A model generated the notes under the pieces. It had not been told where the DNA came from. It saw only the letters and a list, made by a program, of their open reading frames with translations, and did no database searches. Below, piece by piece: positions 5,328-12,221 of a DNA stretch of 12,221 nucleotides. The translations under genes were made by a program, and so were the position numbers. How positions within the stretch are numbered: position 1 is the first letter of the stretch; each line of letters opens with the position of its first letter. This stretch comes from JANRKH01 sp033763595 (GTDB taxonomy: Bacteria > Pseudomonadota > Alphaproteobacteria > Rickettsiales > Rickettsiaceae), in assembly GCA_033763595.1 (NCBI GenBank), contig JANRKH010000005.1:1-12221 (forward strand), given 5' to 3'.

Positions 5328-6110
5328 ATGAGTATAACAATACATCAAAGCGAAGATTATGCCTTTATGCGAAAAGCTGGGGCAATAGCCTCCAAAACCC
5401 TTGATTACATAACAAAGTTTGTAAGTCCTGGAGTGACAACTAACCACTTAAACGACTTATGTCATGAGTATATTATCTCGCATGGTGCAACACCTGCGCC
5501 TCTGAATTACAAAGGTTTTCCGAAGTCTATATGTACCTCAATTAACCATGTGGTTTGCCATGGTATACCAAACGACAAACCTCTAAAAAATGGCGATATA
5601 TTGAACATAGATGTTACAGTGATTTATGAAGGCTGGCATGGAGATACAAGCAGAATGTATTTTGTAGGCGAAGTGGGTATCAAACCTAGAAGATTAGTAA
5701 ATGTTACATATGATGCTATGATGAAAGCCATCGACATAGTAAAGCCAGGTGTAAAGCTAGGTGACGTTGGCAATGTTATTCAAGAATATGTAGAGAAGCA
5801 CAATTATTCTGTTGTGCGGGATTACTGTGGTCACGGCATTGGAAAAGTATTTCACGCTTCTCCTTCTATACTACATTATGGAAAGAAAGGCACTGGCCTT
5901 ACTTTAGAAGAAGGAATGTTTTTTACAATTGAGCCCATGGTTAATGCGGGCCACTATTCTACTATTTTAAGCAAAATTGACGGGTGGACGGTTACAACGC
6001 GTGATAAGTCATTATCCGCACAATTCGAACATACAGTTGGTGTTACAAAACACGGTGTTGAGATCTTTACCTTATCTGAATCCGGACTTCACATGCCTCC
6101 ATATTACTGA
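5328..6110 (+). CDS. map: Methionine aminopeptidase, type I
   Basis: Removes the N-terminal methionine from nascent proteins; cytosolic and normally essential. The 260-residue length fits the type Ia enzyme. All metal ligands are present: D95 (ILNIDVT), D106 (HGDTSRM), H169 (CGHGIG), E202 (TIEPMV) and E234 (QFEHTV). H79 (VCHGIPND) and H176 (FHASP) of the active site are also present. The start at 5328 gives the usual N-terminus (MSITIHQSEDYAFMRKAG), although no Shine-Dalgarno is visible in the A-rich leader. It heads a probable operon with radC, whose ATG follows its stop by one base, and two further genes. Confidence 0.97.
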   Translation: MSITIHQSEDYAFMRKAGAIASKTLDYITKFVSPGVTTNHLNDLCHEYIISHGATPAPLNYKGFPKSICTSINHVVCHGIPNDKPLKNGDILNIDVTVIYEGWHGDTSRMYFVGEVGIKPRRLVNVTYDAMMKAIDIVKPGVKLGDVGNVIQEYVEKHNYSVVRDYCGHGIGKVFHASPSILHYGKKGTGLTLEEGMFFTIEPMVNAGHYSTILSKIDGWTVTTRDKSLSAQFEHTVGVTKHGVEIFTLSESGLHMPPYY

Positions 6111-6111
6111 T

Positions 6112-6795
6112 ATGACTATGACAATAGACCATACATTGGGACATAGGCAAAGACTCAAATCCAGATTTATCAAGGCACCGAAATCCCTACCGGATTATGA
6201 GTTTCTGGAGCTTGTTTTATTCAATGCCATTCCTAGAAAAGATGTAAAACCACTTGCAAAAAAACTTATTACTCAATTTGGTAACTTTGCTAAAGTGATT
6301 AATTCTGATGACATTAAACTCAAAAGTTTTGACAATTCTATAACTGATGCAGTGATAATTCAGCTTGAGATTATTAGAGAATCTATTGCAAGAATATTAT
6401 TAGGAAGGATAAAGGAAGATGTGATAATTTCAGGAGCGAGAGCTCTAAATGATTATTTAATCGCAACTATGTCTGATCTTGAAACAGAAATTTTTAGGAT
6501 AATTTATTTAAATACAAAAAACCATCTAATTGCAGATGAAATAAATGAATATGGAACTATAGACCAAGTCCATGTTTATCCTAGAGAAATAGTGAAAAGA
6601 GCGTTGTTCCATGGAGCATCCGCAATAATTCTCGTTCACAATCACCCTAGCGGAATTCCAAAGCCTTCAGAGGCTGATGTAATTATAACAAAAAAAATTA
6701 TAAATGCTTGTAAAACAATTGACGTTGATGTACATGATCATATTATAGTCGGAGCACACGAGTTATTCAGCTTCAAAGCAAATGAATTAATGTAA
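6112..6795 (+). CDS. radC: RadC family JAB-domain protein
   Basis: A 227-residue RadC protein. The N-terminal part (LPDYEFLELVLFNAIPRKDV, 26-45) resembles the RadC helix-hairpin-helix region. The C-terminal JAB/MPN domain carries the JAMM zinc motif VHNHPSG (175-181; H176, H178) with D189, and a family-typical DHIIVG (209-214). RadC is widespread, but its biochemical role in DNA metabolism is unsettled. The open frame extends upstream to 5977, but that part overlaps map in another frame and lacks RadC similarity. The ATG at 6112, one base after the map stop, gives the right length, and a second ATG at 6118 is possible. Translation is probably coupled to map. Confidence 0.93.
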   Translation: MTMTIDHTLGHRQRLKSRFIKAPKSLPDYEFLELVLFNAIPRKDVKPLAKKLITQFGNFAKVINSDDIKLKSFDNSITDAVIIQLEIIRESIARILLGRIKEDVIISGARALNDYLIATMSDLETEIFRIIYLNTKNHLIADEINEYGTIDQVHVYPREIVKRALFHGASAIILVHNHPSGIPKPSEADVIITKKIINACKTIDVDVHDHIIVGAHELFSFKANELM

Positions 6796-6802
6796 ATTAT
6801 TA

Positions 6803-7864
6803 ATGATATATTCATTTTTCTGGCATATAAAAAATTTCTTAGAGAGTGAGAAGTTGCTATTCTTGCCGATATCTGTAATTATGAGTTTTCTGATTTCCAT
6901 AGTTTGTATATTGGCCACAATGCCAATATTAAGAAAATGCGGCATTGTTGATGTACCTTCTAGTAGAAGAGCGCATTTAAGGCCGACTATAAGAGGGGGA
7001 GGCATATCTCTTGTAATAGCCTTCGTGATAACCTTGATCTTTATCTCATGTAATTCTCATGGCAGAATAATACCAGCTGCAATAGTAAATCCTGTACTTA
7101 TGGTTTCTGTCGTGTCGTTTTGGGATGATGTGGTTGGAATTAGCGTGGTCAATAGGCTAGTTGTTCATTTCGTATCATCTTACTTATGCGTCTCATTTTT
7201 TATTAGTCCCTACTTGATTTTTAGAGGAGAGCTACACCCCTTATTAGACATGACATTATGCGTTATAGCACTTGTGAGTTTTATAAATATATATAATTTT
7301 TTAGATGGAATAGATGGTATAAGCGCAATGCAATCGATTCATCTTTCAATTACTGCTATTGTTCTTTGCATATTAAGAGATAAGGTGATTATTAACGTTG
7401 ATACAGTATTTTACGTCAGCTCAATATTGCTCGGCTGTTCTCTTGGCTTTCTCTTGTTCAACTGGAACCCTGCAATCATTTTTATGGGAGATGTAGGAAG
7501 TACTTTTCTCGGAATGCTTCACGGACTTAATTTGCTTATTATTGCATCTTCTAGCGAGAGGCTATTTCTTGCATCAACAATCGCAAGCCTATACTATATC
7601 GCAGACGGAGGCTTAACAATTCTTATAAGATTGATGAGAGGCGAGAAAATATGGCTACCTCACTTAAACCATTTTTTTCAGCAAGCAGCAAGAAAGGGCA
7701 TGAGTCATGCCGAGATTGTCACAAAAATATCAGTTTGTAATATTATTCTTTTAGCTCTTGCTGTTCTATCAATTTATACGCCTCATGTTGCAATTGTTCT
7801 TTCAGTTATTACTGTTGCTTATATTTTGATTCACTTTCACGGCAAATATCTCGAAACTAGATAA
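6803..7864 (+). CDS. WecA/MraY-family polyprenyl-phosphate sugar-1-phosphate transferase
   Basis: An integral inner-membrane enzyme of 353 residues with about ten hydrophobic segments. It transfers a sugar-1-phosphate from a UDP-sugar to undecaprenyl phosphate, starting a surface glycan. Family motifs in order: DVPSSRRAHLRPTIRGGG (50-67), FWDDVVG (106-112, the DD motif), NIYNFLDGIDG (162-172), NPAIIFMGDVGS (222-233) and the His motif PHLNHFFQQ (286-294). The last motif points to the WecA/WbpL branch rather than MraY, so an O-antigen or other cell-surface glycan is more likely than peptidoglycan lipid I. The actual sugar cannot be read from the sequence. It starts 7 bases after radC, and no clear ribosome site is seen. 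Confidence 0.87.
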   Translation: MIYSFFWHIKNFLESEKLLFLPISVIMSFLISIVCILATMPILRKCGIVDVPSSRRAHLRPTIRGGGISLVIAFVITLIFISCNSHGRIIPAAIVNPVLMVSVVSFWDDVVGISVVNRLVVHFVSSYLCVSFFISPYLIFRGELHPLLDMTLCVIALVSFINIYNFLDGIDGISAMQSIHLSITAIVLCILRDKVIINVDTVFYVSSILLGCSLGFLLFNWNPAIIFMGDVGSTFLGMLHGLNLLIIASSSERLFLASTIASLYYIADGGLTILIRLMRGEKIWLPHLNHFFQQAARKGMSHAEIVTKISVCNIILLALAVLSIYTPHVAIVLSVITVAYILIHFHGKYLETR

Positions 7865-7876
7865 TGCGGTAAAAAC

Positions 7877-8188
7877 ATGGGACAGATTAGATTAGATGAG
7901 TCGCTAAAAATTATACTAAAAAACTTTTTTCAAAAAAAGGGGGATATATTCTCTGAGATCGCATCCTCGTGGACTAACATTGTAGGCCCTGAATATTCAA
8001 AAATTGCCGTACCGTCCAATATTAAATATTATAAAACATCCCAAGGCAAAAAAACTGAGTTAGTTTTATATGCAAGAAACAACGTGAATCTTATAGAGTT
8101 AAAATTTGCTGAAAATATTATTTTAGAAAGGATAAGAGATTATTTTGGATATATTGCAGTTAATTCATTAAAGATAAAGAGAGGATAA
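7877..8188 (+). CDS. DUF721 / DciA-like small protein
   Basis: A 103-residue protein with the DUF721 pattern: an N-terminal helix (LDESLKIILKNFF), SSWTNIVGPEYSKIAVPSNI (residues 30-49), then a strand with a hydrophilic loop and a C-terminal helix rich in I, L and R ending in a VNSLKIKRG strand. DciA proteins load the replicative helicase DnaB in bacteria without DnaC. Alphaproteobacterial DUF721 proteins are placed in this family, but the similarity here is visible only as a short pattern. It is the last gene of the map run, 12 bases after the transferase, and faces convergent recJ across 73 bp without a clear terminator. Confidence 0.7.
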   Translation: MGQIRLDESLKIILKNFFQKKGDIFSEIASSWTNIVGPEYSKIAVPSNIKYYKTSQGKKTELVLYARNNVNLIELKFAENIILERIRDYFGYIAVNSLKIKRG

Positions 8189-8261
8189 TATACCAACTAA
8201 AGAAATTAAATTGGACTTGGCGCAAGTTCTCTCTTACGGTGTCAATCACACTAGAAGTACA

Positions 8262-10013
8262 TTATCTTTCAACTATCAAATCAGATAAAGTAACTTGAAC
8301 GCCTGCATTTCCCTGCCAGTTGTTTACCTTTAAGTGTCCGATAGCAGAAATTCTATGAGGTTTCATCGAAAGTAAAATATCACTAATCGGGCTACTTAAG
8401 CTATTGAAAGCTATTGCTTTAATAGCCTTTGAACCAAAAGCTTCTTTTTGAGGCGCAAACAAACAACTTATATGTTTGTCATTTGAAATATTGGCCCTTA
8501 GAACATATAAACCATCTATTTTTACTATAGGCTCATTGTTACCATTCCCATATGGTTCAAGCTTTGCAATTTCTTTCGCGTAATTTAATGAAACAGCTCC
8601 AGGAGTTAGGTGAGCGTCAAAATATCTAAGATTTGGGTCGCCATGTAAAAAATCATTTTTTAAATTTTCATCTAAAAATTCCCTGAATCTTGGTATCTTG
8701 TCTTTTTCTATAGAAAATCCCGCCGCCATAGCATGACCCCCCCCTGATAATAAGATGCCAAGGCTTTTTGCGGTAACGATTTTTTGCCCTAAATCAATTC
8801 CCTTCACAGATCTGCACGAGGCACGTCCTGCCTCACCATCAAGGGAAATTGCAATAACAGGTTTTTGATACTTATCCTTAAGCTTTCCCGCGACTATCCC
8901 TATAACACCTTGATGCCAATTTTCATTTGCAACTAAAATGTAATTATTATCTTTTTGAGTTTCTGCTTGCTCATACGCATCCTCAGTAACCATATTTTCT
9001 ATCTTCTTCCTCTCTTCATTATATTGCTCGAGTTCGATTGCGTATTTTCTTGCAACCTCCTCGTTTGATGTCGCAAGAAGCCTTGCCCCAAGATAGGATT
9101 TTCCCACCCTTCCTCCAGCGTTAATTCTTGGCCCAAGTACAAATCCAAGATGATATGAGGAGAATTTTTCATCTATTTTGCCATATTCAGATAGAATCTT
9201 GAGACCAAGATTTGAACCAGATGACATAACTTTCAAGCCTTGAGCAACAAAAGCCCTATTTAGGCCGATTAAAGGCATCATGTCGCAAACTGTTCCAAGT
9301 GCAACAAGATCTAGAAATTTTAACAAATCAGGTTCGGGATATGAGGCAAAAAAATTTTTTTGCCTCAGAATTTTTATAAGTCCTACTGCAAATAAAAACG
9401 AAACCCCAACGGCTGCAAGATAATTATAGCTAGAAGTTTCATCAAACCGATTCGGATTTACGATCGCAAATGCTTCTGGCATAATTTCACTACCAACATG
9501 ATGATCAAGAACTATAACATCAAGTCCCATTAACTTTGCACCTTCTAGCGCCTCAAAAGCTGATATACCGCAGTCAACTGTTATAACTAAGCTCGACCCG
9601 GAATTCTTGATTTTTAAAAAAGACTCAATGCTTGGGCCGTAACCTTCTGTCAATCTATCCGGAATATATATGCTTGCGCTAGCCCCAAGCTGGCCTAATA
9701 ATCTAGCAATTAGAGCCGAAGAGGTTGCGCCGTCAACGTCATAATCTCCAAATATGGTTATATTTTCTCCAAAAAGGATTGCTTTTGCAACTCTGTCGCA
9801 TGCTCTTTCCATGTCAACTAGATGAAAAGGATCTGGAAGAAAGGATTTTATCCTCGGATTTACGAAATTATCCACATCATTTTCGGCAACGCCTCTTGCG
9901 ATTAATATCCTAGCAACAAAGTCGGAAATACCATAGTCATTCACATATCTATAGACTTTTCTTTCATCTAACTCTCTCTGGAGCCATATTTTACCAAGAG
10001 CAGAGCTATTCAC
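8262..10013 (-). CDS. recJ: Single-stranded-DNA-specific exonuclease RecJ
   Basis: A 5'-3' exonuclease for single-stranded DNA in recombination and repair, 583 residues, normal length. DHH/DHHA1 motifs are complete: GDYDVDG (89-95; D90, D92, D94), VDCGIS (146-151), DHH (170-172), D244 in TVCDMMPL, GPRINAGGRVG (294-304), and the DHHA1 motif SGGGHAMAAGFS (423-434). The start codon is GTG (plus-strand 10011-10013). It sits in a GTGA overlap with the end of glpX and has no clear ribosome site, so translation probably depends on glpX. The pairing of glpX and recJ is known in other alphaproteobacteria. Confidence 0.96.
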   Translation of the reverse strand: MNSSALGKIWLQRELDERKVYRYVNDYGISDFVARILIARGVAENDVDNFVNPRIKSFLPDPFHLVDMERACDRVAKAILFGENITIFGDYDVDGATSSALIARLLGQLGASASIYIPDRLTEGYGPSIESFLKIKNSGSSLVITVDCGISAFEALEGAKLMGLDVIVLDHHVGSEIMPEAFAIVNPNRFDETSSYNYLAAVGVSFLFAVGLIKILRQKNFFASYPEPDLLKFLDLVALGTVCDMMPLIGLNRAFVAQGLKVMSSGSNLGLKILSEYGKIDEKFSSYHLGFVLGPRINAGGRVGKSYLGARLLATSNEEVARKYAIELEQYNEERKKIENMVTEDAYEQAETQKDNNYILVANENWHQGVIGIVAGKLKDKYQKPVIAISLDGEAGRASCRSVKGIDLGQKIVTAKSLGILLSGGGHAMAAGFSIEKDKIPRFREFLDENLKNDFLHGDPNLRYFDAHLTPGAVSLNYAKEIAKLEPYGNGNNEPIVKIDGLYVLRANISNDKHISCLFAPQKEAFGSKAIKAIAFNSLSSPISDILLSMKPHRISAIGHLKVNNWQGNAGVQVTLSDLIVER

Positions 10014-10951
10014 GTTATTAACTTATGCGAATTGATTAATTTGACGGATTTATCCACTGAATTTATTACCAAAGAATTTGCAAAAATGATCCTATCTTCA
10101 AGAACAGCTCCGCTAAGTAATGTTCCATCCGTCACTCCTGTTGCAACAAATATAGCGTCACTTGATACAAGATCATTTAAGTAATATTTTTTCTTATGAT
10201 CATTTATGTTCCAGGAGCTTGCACGCTTTCTTTCCTCATCATCTGAAAATATTAGCCTCCCACAAATTTGCCCGCCCAGAGTTTTCATTGCTGCTGCAGC
10301 TAGGACGCCCTCAGGAGCTCCTCCTGTACCTATATATAAATCATAAGCACCCAAGTAAGATGTTTCAATAATTGCAGATACATCTCCATCTGCAATGAGC
10401 TTCACTCTTACCCCCTGCTCTCTAATTTTTGCTATCAATTCCTTATGCCTTGGTCTATCAAGAACAACTGCTATTATCTCTTCGGGTTTTTTATTTGAAG
10501 CTAAAGAATAATTTTTAATATTCTGGCTTATACTTATATCCAAATCGAGTATCTGCTCTTTAAAGCTAAAACATGTAGCGATTTTTTCCATATAAACATC
10601 GGGTGCGTTTAGGATAGTCCCTCTAGGGCCCGCAGCTATGACCGAAAGAGAATTATTTAGATTATCTGCAAGCAAATTCGTACCTTCTAGAGGATCAACT
10701 GCAATATCAATCTCAGGGCCGTTTGTCGTTCCTACTTGCTCACCAATATATAGCATTGGAGCTTTATCTCTCTCTCCCTCTCCTATCACAATAATTCCCT
10801 TTATATCGAGCTTGTTCAGTGCTCTTCTCATAGAATTAACCGCTGCTCTATCTGCGCCGATACTATCACCTAGCCCGGCAAATTCTACCGCTGCAATTGC
10901 AGCATCAATAGTAGATGTGATTAACCCTTCTTCCAAATTTTTGCAAAACAT
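10010..10951 (-). CDS. glpX: Fructose-1,6-bisphosphatase class II
   Basis: Hydrolyses fructose-1,6-bisphosphate to fructose-6-phosphate, the committed gluconeogenic step; cytosolic and metal dependent. The 313-residue length and motifs fit GlpX: IGADRAAVNSMRRALN near the N-terminus, IGEGERDKAPMLYIGE (57-72), AVDPLEGTNLLA (84-95) and GTGGAPEGVLAAAAM. It suggests that the organism makes sugar phosphates from C3 compounds rather than living on host hexose alone. The ATG at 10951 has no visible Shine-Dalgarno. The stop overlaps the recJ GTG. No convincing promoter could be picked in the AT-rich upstream gap. Confidence 0.95.
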   Translation of the reverse strand: MFCKNLEEGLITSTIDAAIAAVEFAGLGDSIGADRAAVNSMRRALNKLDIKGIIVIGEGERDKAPMLYIGEQVGTTNGPEIDIAVDPLEGTNLLADNLNNSLSVIAAGPRGTILNAPDVYMEKIATCFSFKEQILDLDISISQNIKNYSLASNKKPEEIIAVVLDRPRHKELIAKIREQGVRVKLIADGDVSAIIETSYLGAYDLYIGTGGAPEGVLAAAAMKTLGGQICGRLIFSDDEERKRASSWNINDHKKKYYLNDLVSSDAIFVATGVTDGTLLSGAVLEDRIIFANSLVINSVDKSVKLINSHKLIT

Positions 10952-11029
10952 TTATAAGATACATAATTTTACTAATAACCAATTTTTAGACTATTTAAAT
11001 TACTAATTCAATCAATATTCTTGATAGGG

Positions 11030-11043
11030 TGTTTATATAAACA
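11030..11043. promoter_or_regulatory. 14-bp perfect palindrome between glpX and vanX-like gene
   Basis: TGTTTATATAAACA is a perfect 14-bp palindrome in the 264-bp gap between two divergent genes. Its size and position would suit a repressor or activator site, but AT-rich palindromes also arise by chance and no second copy was found. Confidence 0.3.
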
Positions 11044-11103
11044 GGATTCCAAATCGGAAAAGTAAAAAATACTTGAGGCAAATAAACAAAAGCATACTAT
11101 ATG

Positions 11104-11147
11104 GTAGTTTACGCTGCGAGCCTTTCCTAAACTACTTAATACCAAAT
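11104..11147. repeat. Hairpin with ATACCAAAT end, possible decayed palindromic element
   Basis: GTAGTTTA (11104-11111) pairs perfectly with TAAACTAC (11128-11135) around a GC-richer 16-base loop. ATACCAAAT (11139-11147) follows, the same word that ends the palindromic element at 629-733. This may be a remnant of the same or a related repeat family. Confidence 0.4.
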
Positions 11148-11174
11148 TAAATATTCAACATGTCTCTTCTATAT

Positions 11175-11205
11175 TTTTTTATTTATGTTATGAATGAATA
11201 AAAAA
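11175..11205 (+). other. AT-only hairpin just before the dipeptidase gene
   Basis: TTTTTTATT (11175-11183) pairs with AATAAAAAA (11197-11205), ending 10 bases before the ATG at 11216. It could limit ribosome access in the mRNA leader, or on the minus strand it could be a weak T-rich end signal. It is weak because it contains only A-T pairs. Confidence 0.25.
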
Positions 11206-11215
11206 TTGCATCCTC

Positions 11216-12013
11216 ATGAAAATTGATCCAAGCCACTTAGTGCCAGCTAATTATTTTACCGGTACATACCCGATAGAAATAGATTTGGCATATGCTAATC
11301 CAGATCATCCGGATAATCATTTCAAATGTCTATATAGCAGCGAATCTAAGATATTATGGACGCATAAGGAACTTGCGAAGCTTGTTTTGGTCGCAAGTAT
11401 TATTACTCATAAGCTATGGGGGTGGAAGCTTCGTCTATATGATTCATTAAGGCCCGTAGAAGCCCAGAAAAAAATGCAAGAATTCGGATATGATGGGCTA
11501 TTAGTTTCAGCCCCTGGTAAAGGCGCGCATCCTAGAGCGCTTGCTATCGATCTTGCACCTATAGATCAAAATGGCTTACTTGTAAATATGGGAACCAGAT
11601 TTGATCATTTTAGCAGTAACCCTAAGGAATATAACCCAGCAGCCAGAAATTTTACAGAATTTTCAGGCGAATTAGGTGGTAATTATACTATTTGGCACAA
11701 TAGGTCTAAATTAGATTTTGCAATACAAACAGCTGCAAACCTAACCGATTTTGACTTACTGCCACTTCCGCAAGAATGGTGGGACTTTCGTGCAAAGCCT
11801 GAATTTTTTGAGAAATTCGCTCCATTATCTGAAAATGATTTATTACCTTGTCAAAGATTGATAAGCCCAGATGTATCAAAGATGCAGGAGATTTTGATGG
11901 GCATTTTTCCAGCTAGGATACAAGAATCTATTAATGAAGTTGCTTCGAGCTGCGAAAAATTTACTCAAAAAATAAACCTCGAATACGATTATTATACCAA
12001 ATCCAATTCTTGA
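11216..12013 (+). CDS. VanX/DdpX-like D-Ala-D-Ala dipeptidase (M15D) with altered zinc motif
   Basis: Zinc D,D-dipeptidase family that splits D-Ala-D-Ala, either for cell-wall recycling or for reuse as nutrient. Visible landmarks are RLYDSLRPVEAQ (73-84; R79 as the VanX arginine), GAHPRALAIDLAP (103-115; H105 and D112 with VanX spacing) and EWWDFR (187-192). In VanX the last motif is EWWH, where Glu is the catalytic base and His the third zinc ligand. Here Asp190 replaces that His. Asp could bind zinc, or activity could be altered. At 265 residues it exceeds VanX (about 200), with an acidic and helical-looking C-terminal extension of about 65 residues. No export signal is seen. It stands alone, and its ribosome site is weak. 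Confidence 0.82.
   Translation: MKIDPSHLVPANYFTGTYPIEIDLAYANPDHPDNHFKCLYSSESKILWTHKELAKLVLVASIITHKLWGWKLRLYDSLRPVEAQKKMQEFGYDGLLVSAPGKGAHPRALAIDLAPIDQNGLLVNMGTRFDHFSSNPKEYNPAARNFTEFSGELGGNYTIWHNRSKLDFAIQTAANLTDFDLLPLPQEWWDFRAKPEFFEKFAPLSENDLLPCQRLISPDVSKMQEILMGIFPARIQESINEVASSCEKFTQKINLEYDYYTKSNS
11994..12004. repeat. ATACCAAATCC word at the dipeptidase 3' end
   Basis: Identical over 11 bases to the terminal inverted repeat of the palindromic element at 629-733. It codes for the last residues of the dipeptidase (TKSN), so a repeat end may have supplied the present C-terminus. No partner arm is seen within the window. Confidence 0.3.
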
Positions 12014-12038
12014 GTCATTTTATCGCAATCCAGAAATC

Positions 12039-12104
12039 TAGAAGGATTATATTCCCTGGATCCCCTCCTTCGAGGAGATGACAAGTAAAACTCACGGGGA
12101 TGAC
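12039..12104. repeat. Degenerate CTGGATCCCC-type hairpin repeat
   Basis: CTCCT (12065-12069) and AGGAG (12073-12077) form a tight stem with loop TCG, within the context CTGGATCCCC...GATGACA. This resembles the common intergenic repeat that reads ATTCC-CTGGATCCCCGC-loop-GCGGGGATGACA. A further partial copy, CACGGGGATGACA, follows near 12093-12105. It lies directly after the dipeptidase stop and may also slow transcription. Confidence 0.5.
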
Positions 12105-12111
12105 ACTTTTT

Positions 12112-12197
12112 CATTCCCGCGCCCTTTTTTTTGTCGTTCCCGCGCCCTACACTGTCATTCCCGCGCCCTACACTGTCATTCCCGCGCCCTACACTGT
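12112..12197. repeat. Tandem array of 21-bp CATTCCCGCGCCC units
   Basis: Four consecutive units: 12112-12134 (23 bp, T-tract variant), 12135-12155 (starts CGTTCC), 12156-12176 and 12177-12197 (identical, CATTCCCGCGCCCTACACTGT). Each unit equals the left arm of the hairpin repeat that follows at 12198. The array seems to have grown by slippage or unequal exchange of one arm. The composition is far more GC-rich than the surroundings. Confidence 0.8.
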
Positions 12198-12221
12198 CAT
12201 TCCCGCGCAGGCGGGAATCTA
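12198..12221. repeat. GTCATTCCCGCG-type palindromic repeat, cut by window end
   Basis: ATTCCCGC (12199-12206) and GCGGGAAT (12211-12218) form a perfect 8-bp stem with loop GCAG. The sequence matches the widespread ATTCCC-N8-GGGAAT class of intergenic repeats, seen for example in Neisseria as dRS3, with similar words in Rickettsiales. It continues past the window. Confidence 0.75.

Noticed and set aside
5977..6111. N-terminal extension of radC back to 5977
   Set aside because: It overlaps the 3' end of map in another frame and has no RadC-like content. The ATG at 6112 gives the usual length.
8189..8261. Terminator between the convergent DUF721 and recJ genes
   Set aside because: Only weak pairings (AGAGAG/CTCTCT, GTGT/ACAC) without a T run are present, so no call can be supported.
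10162..11006. Plus-strand open frames opposite glpX (10162-10371, 10638-11006)
   Set aside because: They are antisense shadows of glpX with low-complexity translations. The minus-strand frame has full GlpX motifs.
12112..12221. CRISPR array
   Set aside because: Units are adjacent without unique spacers, and no cas gene is near. It is a simple tandem repeat.

Overview
The window is AT-rich and reads as the chromosome of an obligately intracellular alphaproteobacterium. Rickettsiales or a similar lineage is most likely, and the family cannot be fixed from this sequence. The grounds are the housekeeping genes (map, radC, a WecA/MraY-type transferase, a DciA-like DUF721 gene, a glpX-recJ pair), a free-standing ankyrin-repeat protein, and many short palindromic elements, including a GTCATTCCCGCG-type hairpin family at the right edge.

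Left part (1-958): no credible gene. It holds at least five stacked inverted-repeat structures: 17-106, 251-279, 370-448, 475-566 and 629-733. These are followed by operator-like repeats leading into a toxin-antitoxin operon. The same TCATGT-N3-TATAATTAC-N7-GTAA motif occurs three times, 94 and 93 bp apart. The first copy is split by a ~100-bp palindromic element flanked by TATAAT duplications.

AbiE block (959-3582): a type IV AbiE system, abiEi antitoxin (959-1765) and abiEii nucleotidyltransferase toxin (1762-2547), joined by an ATGA overlap. The abiEii stop abuts the start of a third gene (2548-3582), which encodes a protein kinase-like protein with all core catalytic residues. A broken GNAT acetyltransferase gene starts 6 bases further on. 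It carries an internal TGA and ends at a tRNA-Ser(UGA) gene on the minus strand (3797-3886). A 12-bp GC-rich direct repeat (280-291 and 3792-3803) brackets this block and touches the encoded CCA end of the tRNA, so the block may be a small island at tRNA-Ser. The three-gene AbiE-kinase unit is the most interesting system in the window.

Middle part: an ankyrin-repeat gene (minus, 3951-4895), then a 432-bp AT-rich gap rich in inverted repeats. A plus-strand run follows: map (5328-6110), radC (6112-6795), a WecA-like polyprenyl-phosphate sugar-phosphate transferase (6803-7864) and a DUF721/DciA-like gene (7877-8188). Gaps of 1 to 12 bases make an operon likely.

Right part: recJ and glpX on the minus strand form a convergent pair with that run. 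glpX is upstream and overlaps recJ by GTGA, so recJ starts with GTG. A gap with a 14-bp perfect palindrome and a hairpin separates them from a VanX/DdpX-like D-Ala-D-Ala dipeptidase (11216-12013), whose usual EWWH zinc motif reads EWWD. The window ends in a tandem array of 21-bp units made from one arm of the hairpin repeat.
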